DNA of 61,568 nt from positions 1-61,568 of the forward strand of contig CAZEZH010000004.1 of assembly GCA_964516305.1 (NCBI GenBank), written 5' to 3'. How positions within the stretch are numbered: the first letter of the stretch is position 1; each line of letters opens with the position of its first letter. Under the pieces are notes generated by a model. The model worked only from the letters and a program-made list of their open reading frames with translations, made no database searches and was not told where the DNA came from. This document shows, one piece after another, positions 43,783 through 51,796 of the stretch. The stretch is from Lamprobacter sp964516305 (lineage in GTDB: Bacteria; Pseudomonadota; Gammaproteobacteria; Chromatiales; Chromatiaceae). The position numbers and the translations under genes were made by a program.

Positions 43783-46137
43783 ATGAATCGCACCCCTAAA
43801 GCGCAGAACGCACGATCAGCGGTCAAGGCACCGTTGACTGTCGCGCTCGCCGGCAACCCGAACTGCGGCAAATCTGCCCTCTTCAACGCACTTACCGGGA
43901 TACGCCAAACCACCGGAAACTGGCCCGGCGTCACGGTCGAGCGGCGCGAGGGCCGCAGCGAACTTGACGGGCGTCCAGTGCGGGTCATCGATCTGCCTGG
44001 CATCTACTCACTGGATGCCGACTCGCTCGATGAGCAAGTCGCCCGCGACTACCTGCTCAGCCGCGAGGCCGACCTGGTGGTCAATGTGGTCGACGCCTCC
44101 AACCTGGAGCGCAATCTCTATCTAACTGTGCAGCTGCTCGAGCTCGACGTGCCGGTTATGCTGGCGCTGAACATGATGGATGTCGCGCACAAGCGTGGTA
44201 TCGAGATCGATACCGAGACCCTCTCCGAGAAACTTGGCTGTCCGGTGGTGCCGGTAGTCGCAGTCTCCAAAGAAGGCATCACCGAGCTGAGCGCCCGCGC
44301 ACTTGCGGTGGCCGACGGCCGTGAAAGCGGCGGCTATGCGCTTGGCCATGATGAGGTGGTTGAGCAGGCCATCGCGGAGTTGGCGCCAGGGTTGGACAGT
44401 GGCTCGGAGCGCAATGATCGTTGGCTGGCGCTGAAGCTCATTGAGGGCGATCGTCAGGTCGTCGCCGAGCTTGCGCCCAAGCTCGAAGCACGCATCGACC
44501 ATTGGCGCCATGCCATCGCCGCCCGCACCGGTGAGGACGCCGATATCCAGATCGCCGACACCCGCTTCGCCCACGCCCACGCGCTGGCGAAAACGGTGCA
44601 ACGCCAACGCGGGGCCGCCGGCGGACATCTCTCCGACGCCATCGACCGCGTCGTACTCAGCCGTCTCTGGGGCATCCCGCTGTTCTTGGGGATGATGTAC
44701 CTGATGTTCGTGTTTACCATCAACATCGGCGGAGCCTTCATCGATTTCTTCGACGGTGCCGCGTCGGCACTGTTCGTCGACGGACTTGGCTCGCTGCTGA
44801 GCCACGTCGGCGCGCCTGACTGGACTCGGCTGGTGCTCGCCGACGGCATCGGCGCTGGACTGGCCGTGGTCGCCACCTTCATCCCGATCATCGCCAGTCT
44901 CTACATCTTCCTGTCCGCGCTCGAAGACTCGGGCTATATGGCGCGCGCGGCCTTTGTGATGGACCGCTTCATGCGCTCGATCGGGCTACCCGGCAAGGCC
45001 TTTGTGCCACTGATCGTCGGCTTCGGCTGCAACGTGCCGGCGGTGATGGCCACACGCACCCTAGAAAACGAGCGGGAGCGCAAGCTCGCCATCCTGATGA
45101 ATCCATTTATGTCTTGCGGCGCACGGCTACCAGTCTATGTGTTGTTTGCGGCTGCCTTCTTCCCGCACTCCGGCCAGAACATCGTCTTCGCGCTCTATCT
45201 GACCGGCATCGCCATCGCGCTGCTCACCGGCCTGGTCATGAAACGGACCCTGCTCAGCGGCTCCAGCACCGGTTTCATGATGGAACTGCCGCCCTATCAC
45301 ATGCCCAGGCTGCGTGGCGTGCTGCTGCGCACCTGGGATCGGGTGCGACTCTTCCTGCGCGAGGCCGGGCGGATCATCATCATCATGGTGCTGATCCTGA
45401 ACATGCTCAGCTCGATCGGTACCGATGGCCGACTGGACCAGACCGATAGCGATGACTCGATCCTCGCTGCAGCAAGCCGACTGGCCACACCCCTATTCGC
45501 ACCCATGGGCATCGGCCAAGACAACTGGCCCGCCGTCCTGGGGATCGTCTCGGGCGTACTCGCCAAAGAGGTCATCGTCGGTACGCTCGACAGCCTCTAC
45601 AGCCGCCTTGCGGCCGAAGCGGCGCCAGCGCAAGAAGAGACGACCTTCCGTTTGGGTGAAGCCCTCACCGCTGCGGCCGCGACCGTACCCGCCAATCTCG
45701 CCGAGGTCGGTCGCAGCCTGGCTGACCCGCTTGGCCTGCAAGTCGGCGAGGTCCTCGACCCTGACGCCGTTGCCGCCGAGCAATCGATCACGACCGGGAC
45801 CTTCGGCGCGATGGCGGAACGCTTCGATGGTCAAGCTGGCGCCTTCGCCTACCTGCTGTTCGTGCTGCTCTACTTCCCCTGTGTGGCAACCATTGGCGCC
45901 ATCGTGCGCGAGGCCGGGGCGCCCTGGGCGGCCTTCGTCGCTACCTGGACTACCGGCATCGCCTTTATCACCGCGACCCTGTTCTACCAGACAGCGACCT
46001 TCGAGCGGCATCCCCTATCATCCGGCATCTGGATCGGCGTCCTCCTGCTTCTGCTCATCCTGGTCTTCACCGGTCTAAGGGTATGGGGCAAACGCGGACG
46101 GCAGATGGTGCTGGAAACCGCTGGCGGTCGGGCCTGA
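43783..46137 (+). CDS. feoB: ferrous iron transporter FeoB
   Basis: A 784-aa inner-membrane Fe(II) transporter with an N-terminal G domain. G1 is GNPNCGKS near residue 25; the G2 region is TGNWPGVTVE, G3 is DLPGIYSL and G4 is NMMD. A GDI-like helical domain follows, then two Gate motifs within about ten membrane helices: GFGCNVPAVMATRTLENERERKLA and FMSCGARLPVYVLFAAAFF in the first half, and a second Gate with FVLLYFPCVATIGAIVREAG. It is full length and intact. Its stop overlaps the feoC start (TGATG). Confidence 0.97.
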   Translation: MNRTPKAQNARSAVKAPLTVALAGNPNCGKSALFNALTGIRQTTGNWPGVTVERREGRSELDGRPVRVIDLPGIYSLDADSLDEQVARDYLLSREADLVVNVVDASNLERNLYLTVQLLELDVPVMLALNMMDVAHKRGIEIDTETLSEKLGCPVVPVVAVSKEGITELSARALAVADGRESGGYALGHDEVVEQAIAELAPGLDSGSERNDRWLALKLIEGDRQVVAELAPKLEARIDHWRHAIAARTGEDADIQIADTRFAHAHALAKTVQRQRGAAGGHLSDAIDRVVLSRLWGIPLFLGMMYLMFVFTINIGGAFIDFFDGAASALFVDGLGSLLSHVGAPDWTRLVLADGIGAGLAVVATFIPIIASLYIFLSALEDSGYMARAAFVMDRFMRSIGLPGKAFVPLIVGFGCNVPAVMATRTLENERERKLAILMNPFMSCGARLPVYVLFAAAFFPHSGQNIVFALYLTGIAIALLTGLVMKRTLLSGSSTGFMMELPPYHMPRLRGVLLRTWDRVRLFLREAGRIIIIMVLILNMLSSIGTDGRLDQTDSDDSILAAASRLATPLFAPMGIGQDNWPAVLGIVSGVLAKEVIVGTLDSLYSRLAAEAAPAQEETTFRLGEALTAAAATVPANLAEVGRSLADPLGLQVGEVLDPDAVAAEQSITTGTFGAMAERFDGQAGAFAYLLFVLLYFPCVATIGAIVREAGAPWAAFVATWTTGIAFITATLFYQTATFERHPLSSGIWIGVLLLLLILVFTGLRVWGKRGRQMVLETAGGRA

Positions 46138-46472
46138 TGCTGATAGCAGCCCGCGATCTGGTCCGCCAGCAGGGCGTGATCTCACTGCAGGAGGTTGCCT
46201 TCAAGCTCGGTGTTCCCGCAGATATCGCACGGGCAGCCTTGCAGAAATGGGTTGACAAAGGGCGCGTCGAGCGGCTTCCGACTCCCGCCGCATGCATCGG
46301 CTGCACGCTCTGCGACAGTGCACCCCGCGAGCTCTACCACTGGTGTCATCAGGACGCGGCTGGTGGCACCGCCAGTTCTTCTTCGCAAAAGGGCATTTCA
46401 ACCGCAGATGACGCAGAAAAACGCAGAGAGATTAAGACACTCCGGTCAATCCCTGCTTCACCTGGTCGGTAA
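46137..46472 (+). CDS. feoC: FeoC-like winged-helix regulator with a repeat-derived tail
   Basis: A 111-aa protein. Residues 1-60 are a winged helix (IAARDLVRQQGVISLQEVAFKLGVPADIARAALQKWVDKGRVERL). The Cys cluster CIGCTLC plus a later Cys (HWC) is what FeoC uses for an iron-sulphur cluster. FeoC binds FeoB and modulates its stability. The start ATG 46137 overlaps the feoB stop. Normal FeoC ends at about residue 80; here the last 24 or so codons are read from a dispersed repeat that begins near 46399. The C-terminal extension is therefore probably acquired and non-functional. Confidence 0.85.
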   Translation: MLIAARDLVRQQGVISLQEVAFKLGVPADIARAALQKWVDKGRVERLPTPAACIGCTLCDSAPRELYHWCHQDAAGGTASSSSQKGISTADDAEKRREIKTLRSIPASPGR

Positions 46473-46532
46473 CCTTGGCATCTCGCTAAAGCACTGTTTC
46501 ATCTATTTTCAATCTGCGTCAATCTGCAGTTT
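46399..46532. repeat. MITE-like dispersed repeat with inverted ends
   Basis: The left end reads AACCGCAGATGACGCAGA (46400-46417). The right end, reverse-complemented, reads AAACTGCAGATTGACGCAGA (46513-46532). The imperfect inverted ends enclose about 95 bp of lower-GC sequence. This GCAGAT/GACGCAGA phrase is typical of small intergenic repeats scattered through many proteobacterial genomes. It overlaps the feoC 3' end and stops 15 bp before the convergent acylase gene. Confidence 0.6.
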
Positions 46533-46547
46533 AGGTTCTTCGACCGA

Positions 46548-49145
46548 TCAGTCAGAAACCGGCCGCAGCACCAGCGTACCCAGTGCTTGTCCGGCTGCGC
46601 TACCATCCCAAGGCCAAGGGTGAGAGCGGCCGTTGAGCCAAGCGTCGAGCTGATCCGAGCGATAGCGCGAAAACCGATGACCGGACTGTCCAAGCGCCAA
46701 GGTTCCGCGCGTCTTAGACCAATCCGAGGGGGCATAAACGACGCGCATCGAGGCGATATTGCCGATCTCACGCGGGCGCGTCAGCCGCGCGATGGCGACA
46801 TCGATGGTGCCATTATCGCCGCCGCGTCCGATCGGCCCCAAGCTGAAGAAATGACCGAGCAGTGGCTGACCCTCGAAGGCATGAGCAAAGGTGAGCTGTC
46901 GTCGCGCAGCCAAGCGCGGTGCCTGCTCGTCCGGGGCGGCATCCCGCAGCGCTGCGGCGCTTACGCGCAATGCCCGCGCCCAGATAGCCGCTGGACCTTC
47001 CTCCACGCCAGCGGTTTCGATATCGTCCCAGAAGCTTGATGCGTCGCTGTACATCGTCTCGGCCAAGGGGCCGTAGGTATTGGTATCCAGGTCCATGAGC
47101 AGGTCGAGGTCGTCACCCAACTCATCTGCGTAGAGCGCGCGATACAGCTCGGAGCGGAGCAGCACGAAGAGTGCGGCCGCTTGGCTATCATCCTCGAAGC
47201 CAAGCGACCAGTTCAGCAACCTGTCCTCAGCCAAGGCCGCGGCCTCGGGATCAAGCCTGCTGATCTCGGGAAGATGGCGCCGCAGAGAGGCCAGGTAGAC
47301 CGCAGCTTCGGGGCTGACGCGATCCGATTGCATCTGGGCCATCCTATCGAGATCGACCTGCTCGGTAGCATCCAGGAGCGCCTCAATGCGTTGAGCTCGG
47401 AATGGGGCCAGCCAAGAATGGCTGATCGCCTGAGGGCTGTCAGCGCCCACCCCCATGGCAGCTTCCATGGCGTTGTTCGCGCTCACCAACAGTTCATCCT
47501 GTGGCGCCGTGCCCCCCGGATTCTGCGCGAAGGGCCGATAGCCATTCCAGCCATAGCCAGGCTGCCAGCCGGGCACCGGAAAGGTACCGCTGCCCCGACC
47601 GCGACGCGGCAAGAGACCGGAAACCTGCCAAGCGATCTGGCCGTCTCGATGGGCAAACAGCAGATTCAGCGAGACGTGGTACAGATCCTCTGCAGCGGCG
47701 CGAGCCTCGGCGAGACTGGTCGCAGTATTGAGCCGATAGAAGCCGACGAACGATCGGTCGGGTCGGTCGAGCGCTAGGCGCAGTGCAAGACGCCAGTCAG
47801 CTCCCGCTGTGCGGCGAATCGCGGCAAGGCCTGTTGGGTTCGAGCCTGGTGCCGCGACCAGCTCGTCGATCAGCACACCATGACGGGTCGAGCGGATCGG
47901 CAGCTCGATCTGCTCCGGCCCAGCAGAGCCAGCAACCCTGAGCGTCTCGATCCGCACCTGGATCGGTTCCCAGTGGCCATCCGGTCTCAAGACCCTTGCG
48001 CCGTCGTCGCTGAGGCGCTCGACGAAGAGGTCTTGGGTGTCGGCCACAGCCGCAGTAATACCCCAGGCAAGATCGGCATTGTGCCCGATCAGTATCCAGG
48101 GGACGCCTGGGATGGCAACGCCAGCGGCATGATAGCCCGGCGCCTGCATCTCAAGCTCATACCAAGTACCGGGCATCACTGCCGGCAGATGGGGATCATT
48201 CGCGAGCAAAGCCCCGCCGTCAGCGGTTCTGGAGCCGGTAACGGCCCAAGCATTGCTGAGGGCCTGCGCCGGAGCAGTTTGCGCGAATGGTGCCTTGGTA
48301 CCCGCCAAGCTCGTTCGCGAAGCAAGTTGCTCAGCCGAGCTAGCTGAATACTTGGCGATCGGTTTTGCGATCGGATTGGGCGCAGGCCGGTTTGCAGAAT
48401 TGTTCGCAGAACTGTTCGCCAGTCTGACGGCTGGGGATTGCTGGTTGACTCCAAACTCGAGCCGATAATCCGGTAGATCCTGTGCATCAGCAGGCGCAGG
48501 CTCGCCTTGATCGGTCGGGAACAGCTCGAGCGCGCGCGCGGTGCCCAATCTCCGCGCCAGCCGTAGGAAGACCAGTTCCTCGCGCAGGTTCACCGAGTTG
48601 AGCCAGGCCATGTAGGCACCGACCAGCAGGCTGTCCTGCGGCTGCCAGGGGCTCGCCTCCAATCCAAGCAGCTGGTACTCGAGCGGCAACCGATGCTCCG
48701 CAACCGCCCGGCTCAGGTAGGTATTGACGCCGTCGGCGTAGCGCTGCAGGCGTTGCCGCCACTCTGGCTCGAGCGCATCAAACGATGCCCGCGCGGCCCG
48801 CGGCAGCCCAATTGTTCGGTAAAAACGGTCGCTCACCAGCGCACCGGCGCCGAACAGCTCGGCAAGGCGCCCACCGGCGAGCCGTCGCAGAAGGTCCATC
48901 TGCCAGAGACGCTCGCGCGCGACGACGAAGCCTTGTGCAAAGAGCATGTCGCCGAGTGTCTCGGCCTGGATGCTCGGCACCGCGTGCGGACCATAACGCA
49001 CCCTCACTGGCTGCTCGAGCCCTGAGACCTCGTAGACCCCGTCGTAGCTCGGATGCGGCCGATGGCCCCACCAGACGAGCAGCCCAGCGAGGATCGGCGT
49101 CAGGACGGTCAGAGCAAGCAGGATAAGGCGCAACAAAAGGCGCAA
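46548..49145 (-). CDS. penicillin acylase family (S45) Ntn-hydrolase
   Basis: An 865-aa secreted precursor of the S45 penicillin/homoserine-lactone acylase family. An N-terminal signal or anchor segment (LLLRLILLALTVLTPILAGLLVWW) is followed by the alpha chain (LGDMLFAQGFVVARERLWQMDLLRR). A low-complexity Ala/Ser/Asn/Pro spacer (residues about 245-290) comes next, then the beta chain beginning at S297 in QALSNAWAVTG, the expected autocatalytic nucleophile. GGALLANDPHLP and PGYHAAGVAIPGVPWILIGHN are further family landmarks. Substrates could be N-acyl amides such as acyl-homoserine lactones or small N-acyl amino acids; sequence does not decide. It lies 19 bp after the tri-haem cytochrome gene on the same strand. 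Confidence 0.9.
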   Translation of the reverse strand: MRLLLRLILLALTVLTPILAGLLVWWGHRPHPSYDGVYEVSGLEQPVRVRYGPHAVPSIQAETLGDMLFAQGFVVARERLWQMDLLRRLAGGRLAELFGAGALVSDRFYRTIGLPRAARASFDALEPEWRQRLQRYADGVNTYLSRAVAEHRLPLEYQLLGLEASPWQPQDSLLVGAYMAWLNSVNLREELVFLRLARRLGTARALELFPTDQGEPAPADAQDLPDYRLEFGVNQQSPAVRLANSSANNSANRPAPNPIAKPIAKYSASSAEQLASRTSLAGTKAPFAQTAPAQALSNAWAVTGSRTADGGALLANDPHLPAVMPGTWYELEMQAPGYHAAGVAIPGVPWILIGHNADLAWGITAAVADTQDLFVERLSDDGARVLRPDGHWEPIQVRIETLRVAGSAGPEQIELPIRSTRHGVLIDELVAAPGSNPTGLAAIRRTAGADWRLALRLALDRPDRSFVGFYRLNTATSLAEARAAAEDLYHVSLNLLFAHRDGQIAWQVSGLLPRRGRGSGTFPVPGWQPGYGWNGYRPFAQNPGGTAPQDELLVSANNAMEAAMGVGADSPQAISHSWLAPFRAQRIEALLDATEQVDLDRMAQMQSDRVSPEAAVYLASLRRHLPEISRLDPEAAALAEDRLLNWSLGFEDDSQAAALFVLLRSELYRALYADELGDDLDLLMDLDTNTYGPLAETMYSDASSFWDDIETAGVEEGPAAIWARALRVSAAALRDAAPDEQAPRLAARRQLTFAHAFEGQPLLGHFFSLGPIGRGGDNGTIDVAIARLTRPREIGNIASMRVVYAPSDWSKTRGTLALGQSGHRFSRYRSDQLDAWLNGRSHPWPWDGSAAGQALGTLVLRPVSD

Positions 49146-49164
49146 ACGGGAACTACAAAGCCAA

Positions 49165-50499
49165 CTATTTGCGCAACGCTTTGACCTCTTTCGCAGTCAC
49201 CGGCGGTGCATCATTGCCCCAATTGGCGCGGATGTAGCTCGCCACCGTGGCGATCTGCTGGTCGGTCAGCACCAAGCCGAATGAGGGCATCACTACATGC
49301 GCAGAGAAGGCCTCAGAGGGATCAGCTGGGGCACCGAGCAACAGGGTCTTGAGCACATCGTTCGGGCGCTCTTCATTGACCACCGGATTGCCACGCAGCG
49401 CCGGGAAGTAGGGTTTCAGCCCCTGACCATGGTCCTGGTGGCAGGCACTGCAGTTCTTCACGTAGATCTCACGGCCCTGCTTGTAGGCTTCTTCGGTCAA
49501 CGCCTCTGGTACCTTTGGCCGATGCATCACCTCGGTCTTGGGCGGCAGATCCTTCAGATAGACCGCCATCGCGCGCAGGTCCGAGGTGGCCAGCTTCGAG
49601 AGGCTGTCGTGCACCACCTCAGCCATCGGCCCTAACGCAGCAGTCGCCGGTGCACCACTGGGGTCTTGCTCCTCGTTCGCATCGAGTTCAGCGGGTGCCA
49701 GCCCCGTCTGCAGGAAGCTGGCGAGCTCATCGACCGTCCAACGGCCCAAGCCCTCATCCAGCTCAGAGGTCAGATTCGGCGCATACCAACCGTCGACAAT
49801 GGCACCGGTCATCGCCTTCGAGGGCTCGGTGGCACCAGCCAGGTTGCGCGGGGTATGGCAGGAGCCGCAATGGCCCAAGCCCTCGACCAGGTACGCGCCG
49901 CGATTCCATTCATCACTGCGGCTGGGGTCAGGCACGAAGCGGCCTTTGTCGAGATAGATCGTCTGCCAACCAAACATCAGATCCCGCATCGAGAACGGCC
50001 AGCGCAGATCGGTCTCGGGCGGCTGGTAATTAGAAGGCTCGAGTGACATCAGGTAGTCCTTGATCGCGAGCAAATCATCGTCCTTGACCTTGGTGTACGA
50101 GGGATAAGGCAGCGCTGGGTAGTAGGGCAGCCCGCTCGGCGAGATACCCTCTTGCAACGCATGCAGGAAATCCTTGTCACTGAACGAGCCGATGCCGTAG
50201 CCCTTCGACGAGGTGATGTTCGGGGTGTAGATGGTGCCGAACGGTGTATCGATCGGTAAACCGCCCTCGAAAGGCTTGCCATCGGGGCGCGTGTGACAAG
50301 CCATGCAATCGCCCGCGGTCGCCATGTACTCGCCATAGACCAGGCGACCCTCCGGCAGATCGCTAGCGGCTGGCGCGTTGGCAGCAGGTGCGCTGTCCTG
50401 AGCGCTGGCGGGTGAATTGGTGGCCGGCTCTTCGTCAGCCACGGCGAGCGAACTGGCGCAGAGCAGACTCGCGGTCAAGGTCAGTGAGCGAAATCGCAT
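49165..50499 (-). CDS. tri-haem cytochrome c (alcohol/gluconate dehydrogenase cytochrome-subunit type)
   Basis: A 444-aa periplasmic cytochrome with a signal peptide (residues 1-22, cleaved near AVA-DEE), then a Pro/Ala/Ser-rich stretch and three c-type haem sites: CMACH at 65-69, CGSCH at 211-215 and CSACH at 350-354. Three haem domains of this order and spacing, with segments such as GLPIDTPFGTIYTPNITS and GIGSFSDKDFLHALQEGISP, characterise the membrane-bound cytochrome subunits of flavin or quinoprotein dehydrogenases. No dehydrogenase partner gene lies nearby, so its electron donor is unknown. Start ATG 50499 was chosen for the AGGAG 9 nt upstream and the clean signal peptide. Confidence 0.92.
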   Translation of the reverse strand: MRFRSLTLTASLLCASSLAVADEEPATNSPASAQDSAPAANAPAASDLPEGRLVYGEYMATAGDCMACHTRPDGKPFEGGLPIDTPFGTIYTPNITSSKGYGIGSFSDKDFLHALQEGISPSGLPYYPALPYPSYTKVKDDDLLAIKDYLMSLEPSNYQPPETDLRWPFSMRDLMFGWQTIYLDKGRFVPDPSRSDEWNRGAYLVEGLGHCGSCHTPRNLAGATEPSKAMTGAIVDGWYAPNLTSELDEGLGRWTVDELASFLQTGLAPAELDANEEQDPSGAPATAALGPMAEVVHDSLSKLATSDLRAMAVYLKDLPPKTEVMHRPKVPEALTEEAYKQGREIYVKNCSACHQDHGQGLKPYFPALRGNPVVNEERPNDVLKTLLLGAPADPSEAFSAHVVMPSFGLVLTDQQIATVASYIRANWGNDAPPVTAKEVKALRK

Positions 50500-50589
50500 C
50501 TCCAATGTCTCCTGCTGTCGGATAAACAAACGTGGGTAAGAGCTTGAGTGAGCTTCTGACGCAGGGCGCGGTTCAGACCGGCTCGCGCC

Positions 50590-51786
50590 TCAGAAGGCAA
50601 GGCTTCCAGGCGACCGCGTCGGGGCATGGAACACATCTCGATAGGCGGTGTAGATCGAGAGCACGACGAGCGCCGCGAACACCAGCATCAGAGGGATCAT
50701 CAACAGCATCAAGGCGACCATGAGCGCCTCCGAGATCGAAACGAGAATCGCACTGATGATGCCGAAGACCAGGCTGGCGCCCATAAGGATAAAGAACAAC
50801 GCCAGCCCGTAGACGAGGAAGGGGATCATGTTCCGCCAACAGGCGCGAAAGCTCATTCGCATGGCCTCAACGGCGCTCATACCCTCAAGCGCAACCAAGG
50901 CCGGCGCAAACCAATACAGCATCAGCAGCGGCACCATCGCGAGCATCAACACCAGCAAGACCAGACCAATCCCAGGCCCCAACACGCCGGCGACCACCTC
51001 TGGATCATTCGAGTTCAGCGCCTCCATCGAGCCGGCCGTCAAGACTCCGGTTGCCATCAAGAGCAGCCCAGCCACCATGAATACCACGAATAGGCCCAGC
51101 AGATAGAGCAGACCAACCAACGCCAACTGGCCGCCCTGCATTGAAAATCCATCGAAACCCGCTGCAACCCGCAGCCTGCCATGACGCTCCTGTGACTGGG
51201 CCCCCAGCATCAGCCCCCCGGCAAACACCGGCCCCAGGATCATGGTCGCCAAAGACCCGACCACTGGCACCAAACTGAGAACAAAAGTCACCAGATAGAC
51301 CAAGGCCACAGCGGACAGCCAGACCCGCGGCTGTGCTTTGAATTGCTGCCAGGCTTGCGTAATCCAACGCCAACCCCGGCTAGCGGGATGCTGAATCGGG
51401 TCAAGCATTTGCTGCCCGTGGTCTTCAGCTGCAGTCTCAGGTGCGTTAGGCGCACCAAGACCTTTACCGAGCCCATGAGGACCTGATTCTGGGAGCGCAT
51501 CAGCTGCCGCAGAGACGGTCTGGGCTTCACCCACTGAGACCCCGGCGTCAGCGTCCATCGGCTCAAGCCGCGACTGAAGGCCGATCTCTTCGAGCACCTC
51601 CTGATACCGACGCGCGTTGTCGGCATCGACATCGGTCTTTAGCACCCGCGCCTGTCTGTCGAAGATCAGTGAGCGAGCCTCTTCCTCACTCACCTTAAAC
51701 ACCCCGGCAAAATCGCGCACTGCCTCCTCGGCATTGGCTGCCGGATCGAGGGCTCCAGTAAAGACGACCTTAAAGGACTGCGCCAT
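50590..51786 (-). CDS. BPSS1780-type membrane protein with a cytosolic N-terminal domain
   Basis: A 398-aa protein. Residues 1-75 form a small soluble domain (SFKVVFTGALDPAANAEEAVRDFAGVFKVSEEEARSLI, then RYQEVLEEIGLQSRLEP), probably alpha/beta. A polar linker follows, then about six membrane helices beginning GWRWITQAWQQFKAQPRVWL, the opening of BPSS1780-family proteins of unknown function. Start ATG 51786 is set by AGGAGG 5 nt upstream; TTG 51789 is just ahead of it. It lies 10 bp after the SEC-C gene and probably shares its transcript. Confidence 0.8.
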   Translation of the reverse strand: MAQSFKVVFTGALDPAANAEEAVRDFAGVFKVSEEEARSLIFDRQARVLKTDVDADNARRYQEVLEEIGLQSRLEPMDADAGVSVGEAQTVSAAADALPESGPHGLGKGLGAPNAPETAAEDHGQQMLDPIQHPASRGWRWITQAWQQFKAQPRVWLSAVALVYLVTFVLSLVPVVGSLATMILGPVFAGGLMLGAQSQERHGRLRVAAGFDGFSMQGGQLALVGLLYLLGLFVVFMVAGLLLMATGVLTAGSMEALNSNDPEVVAGVLGPGIGLVLLVLMLAMVPLLMLYWFAPALVALEGMSAVEAMRMSFRACWRNMIPFLVYGLALFFILMGASLVFGIISAILVSISEALMVALMLLMIPLMLVFAALVVLSIYTAYRDVFHAPTRSPGSLAF

Positions 51787-51796
51787 CAATGCCTCC

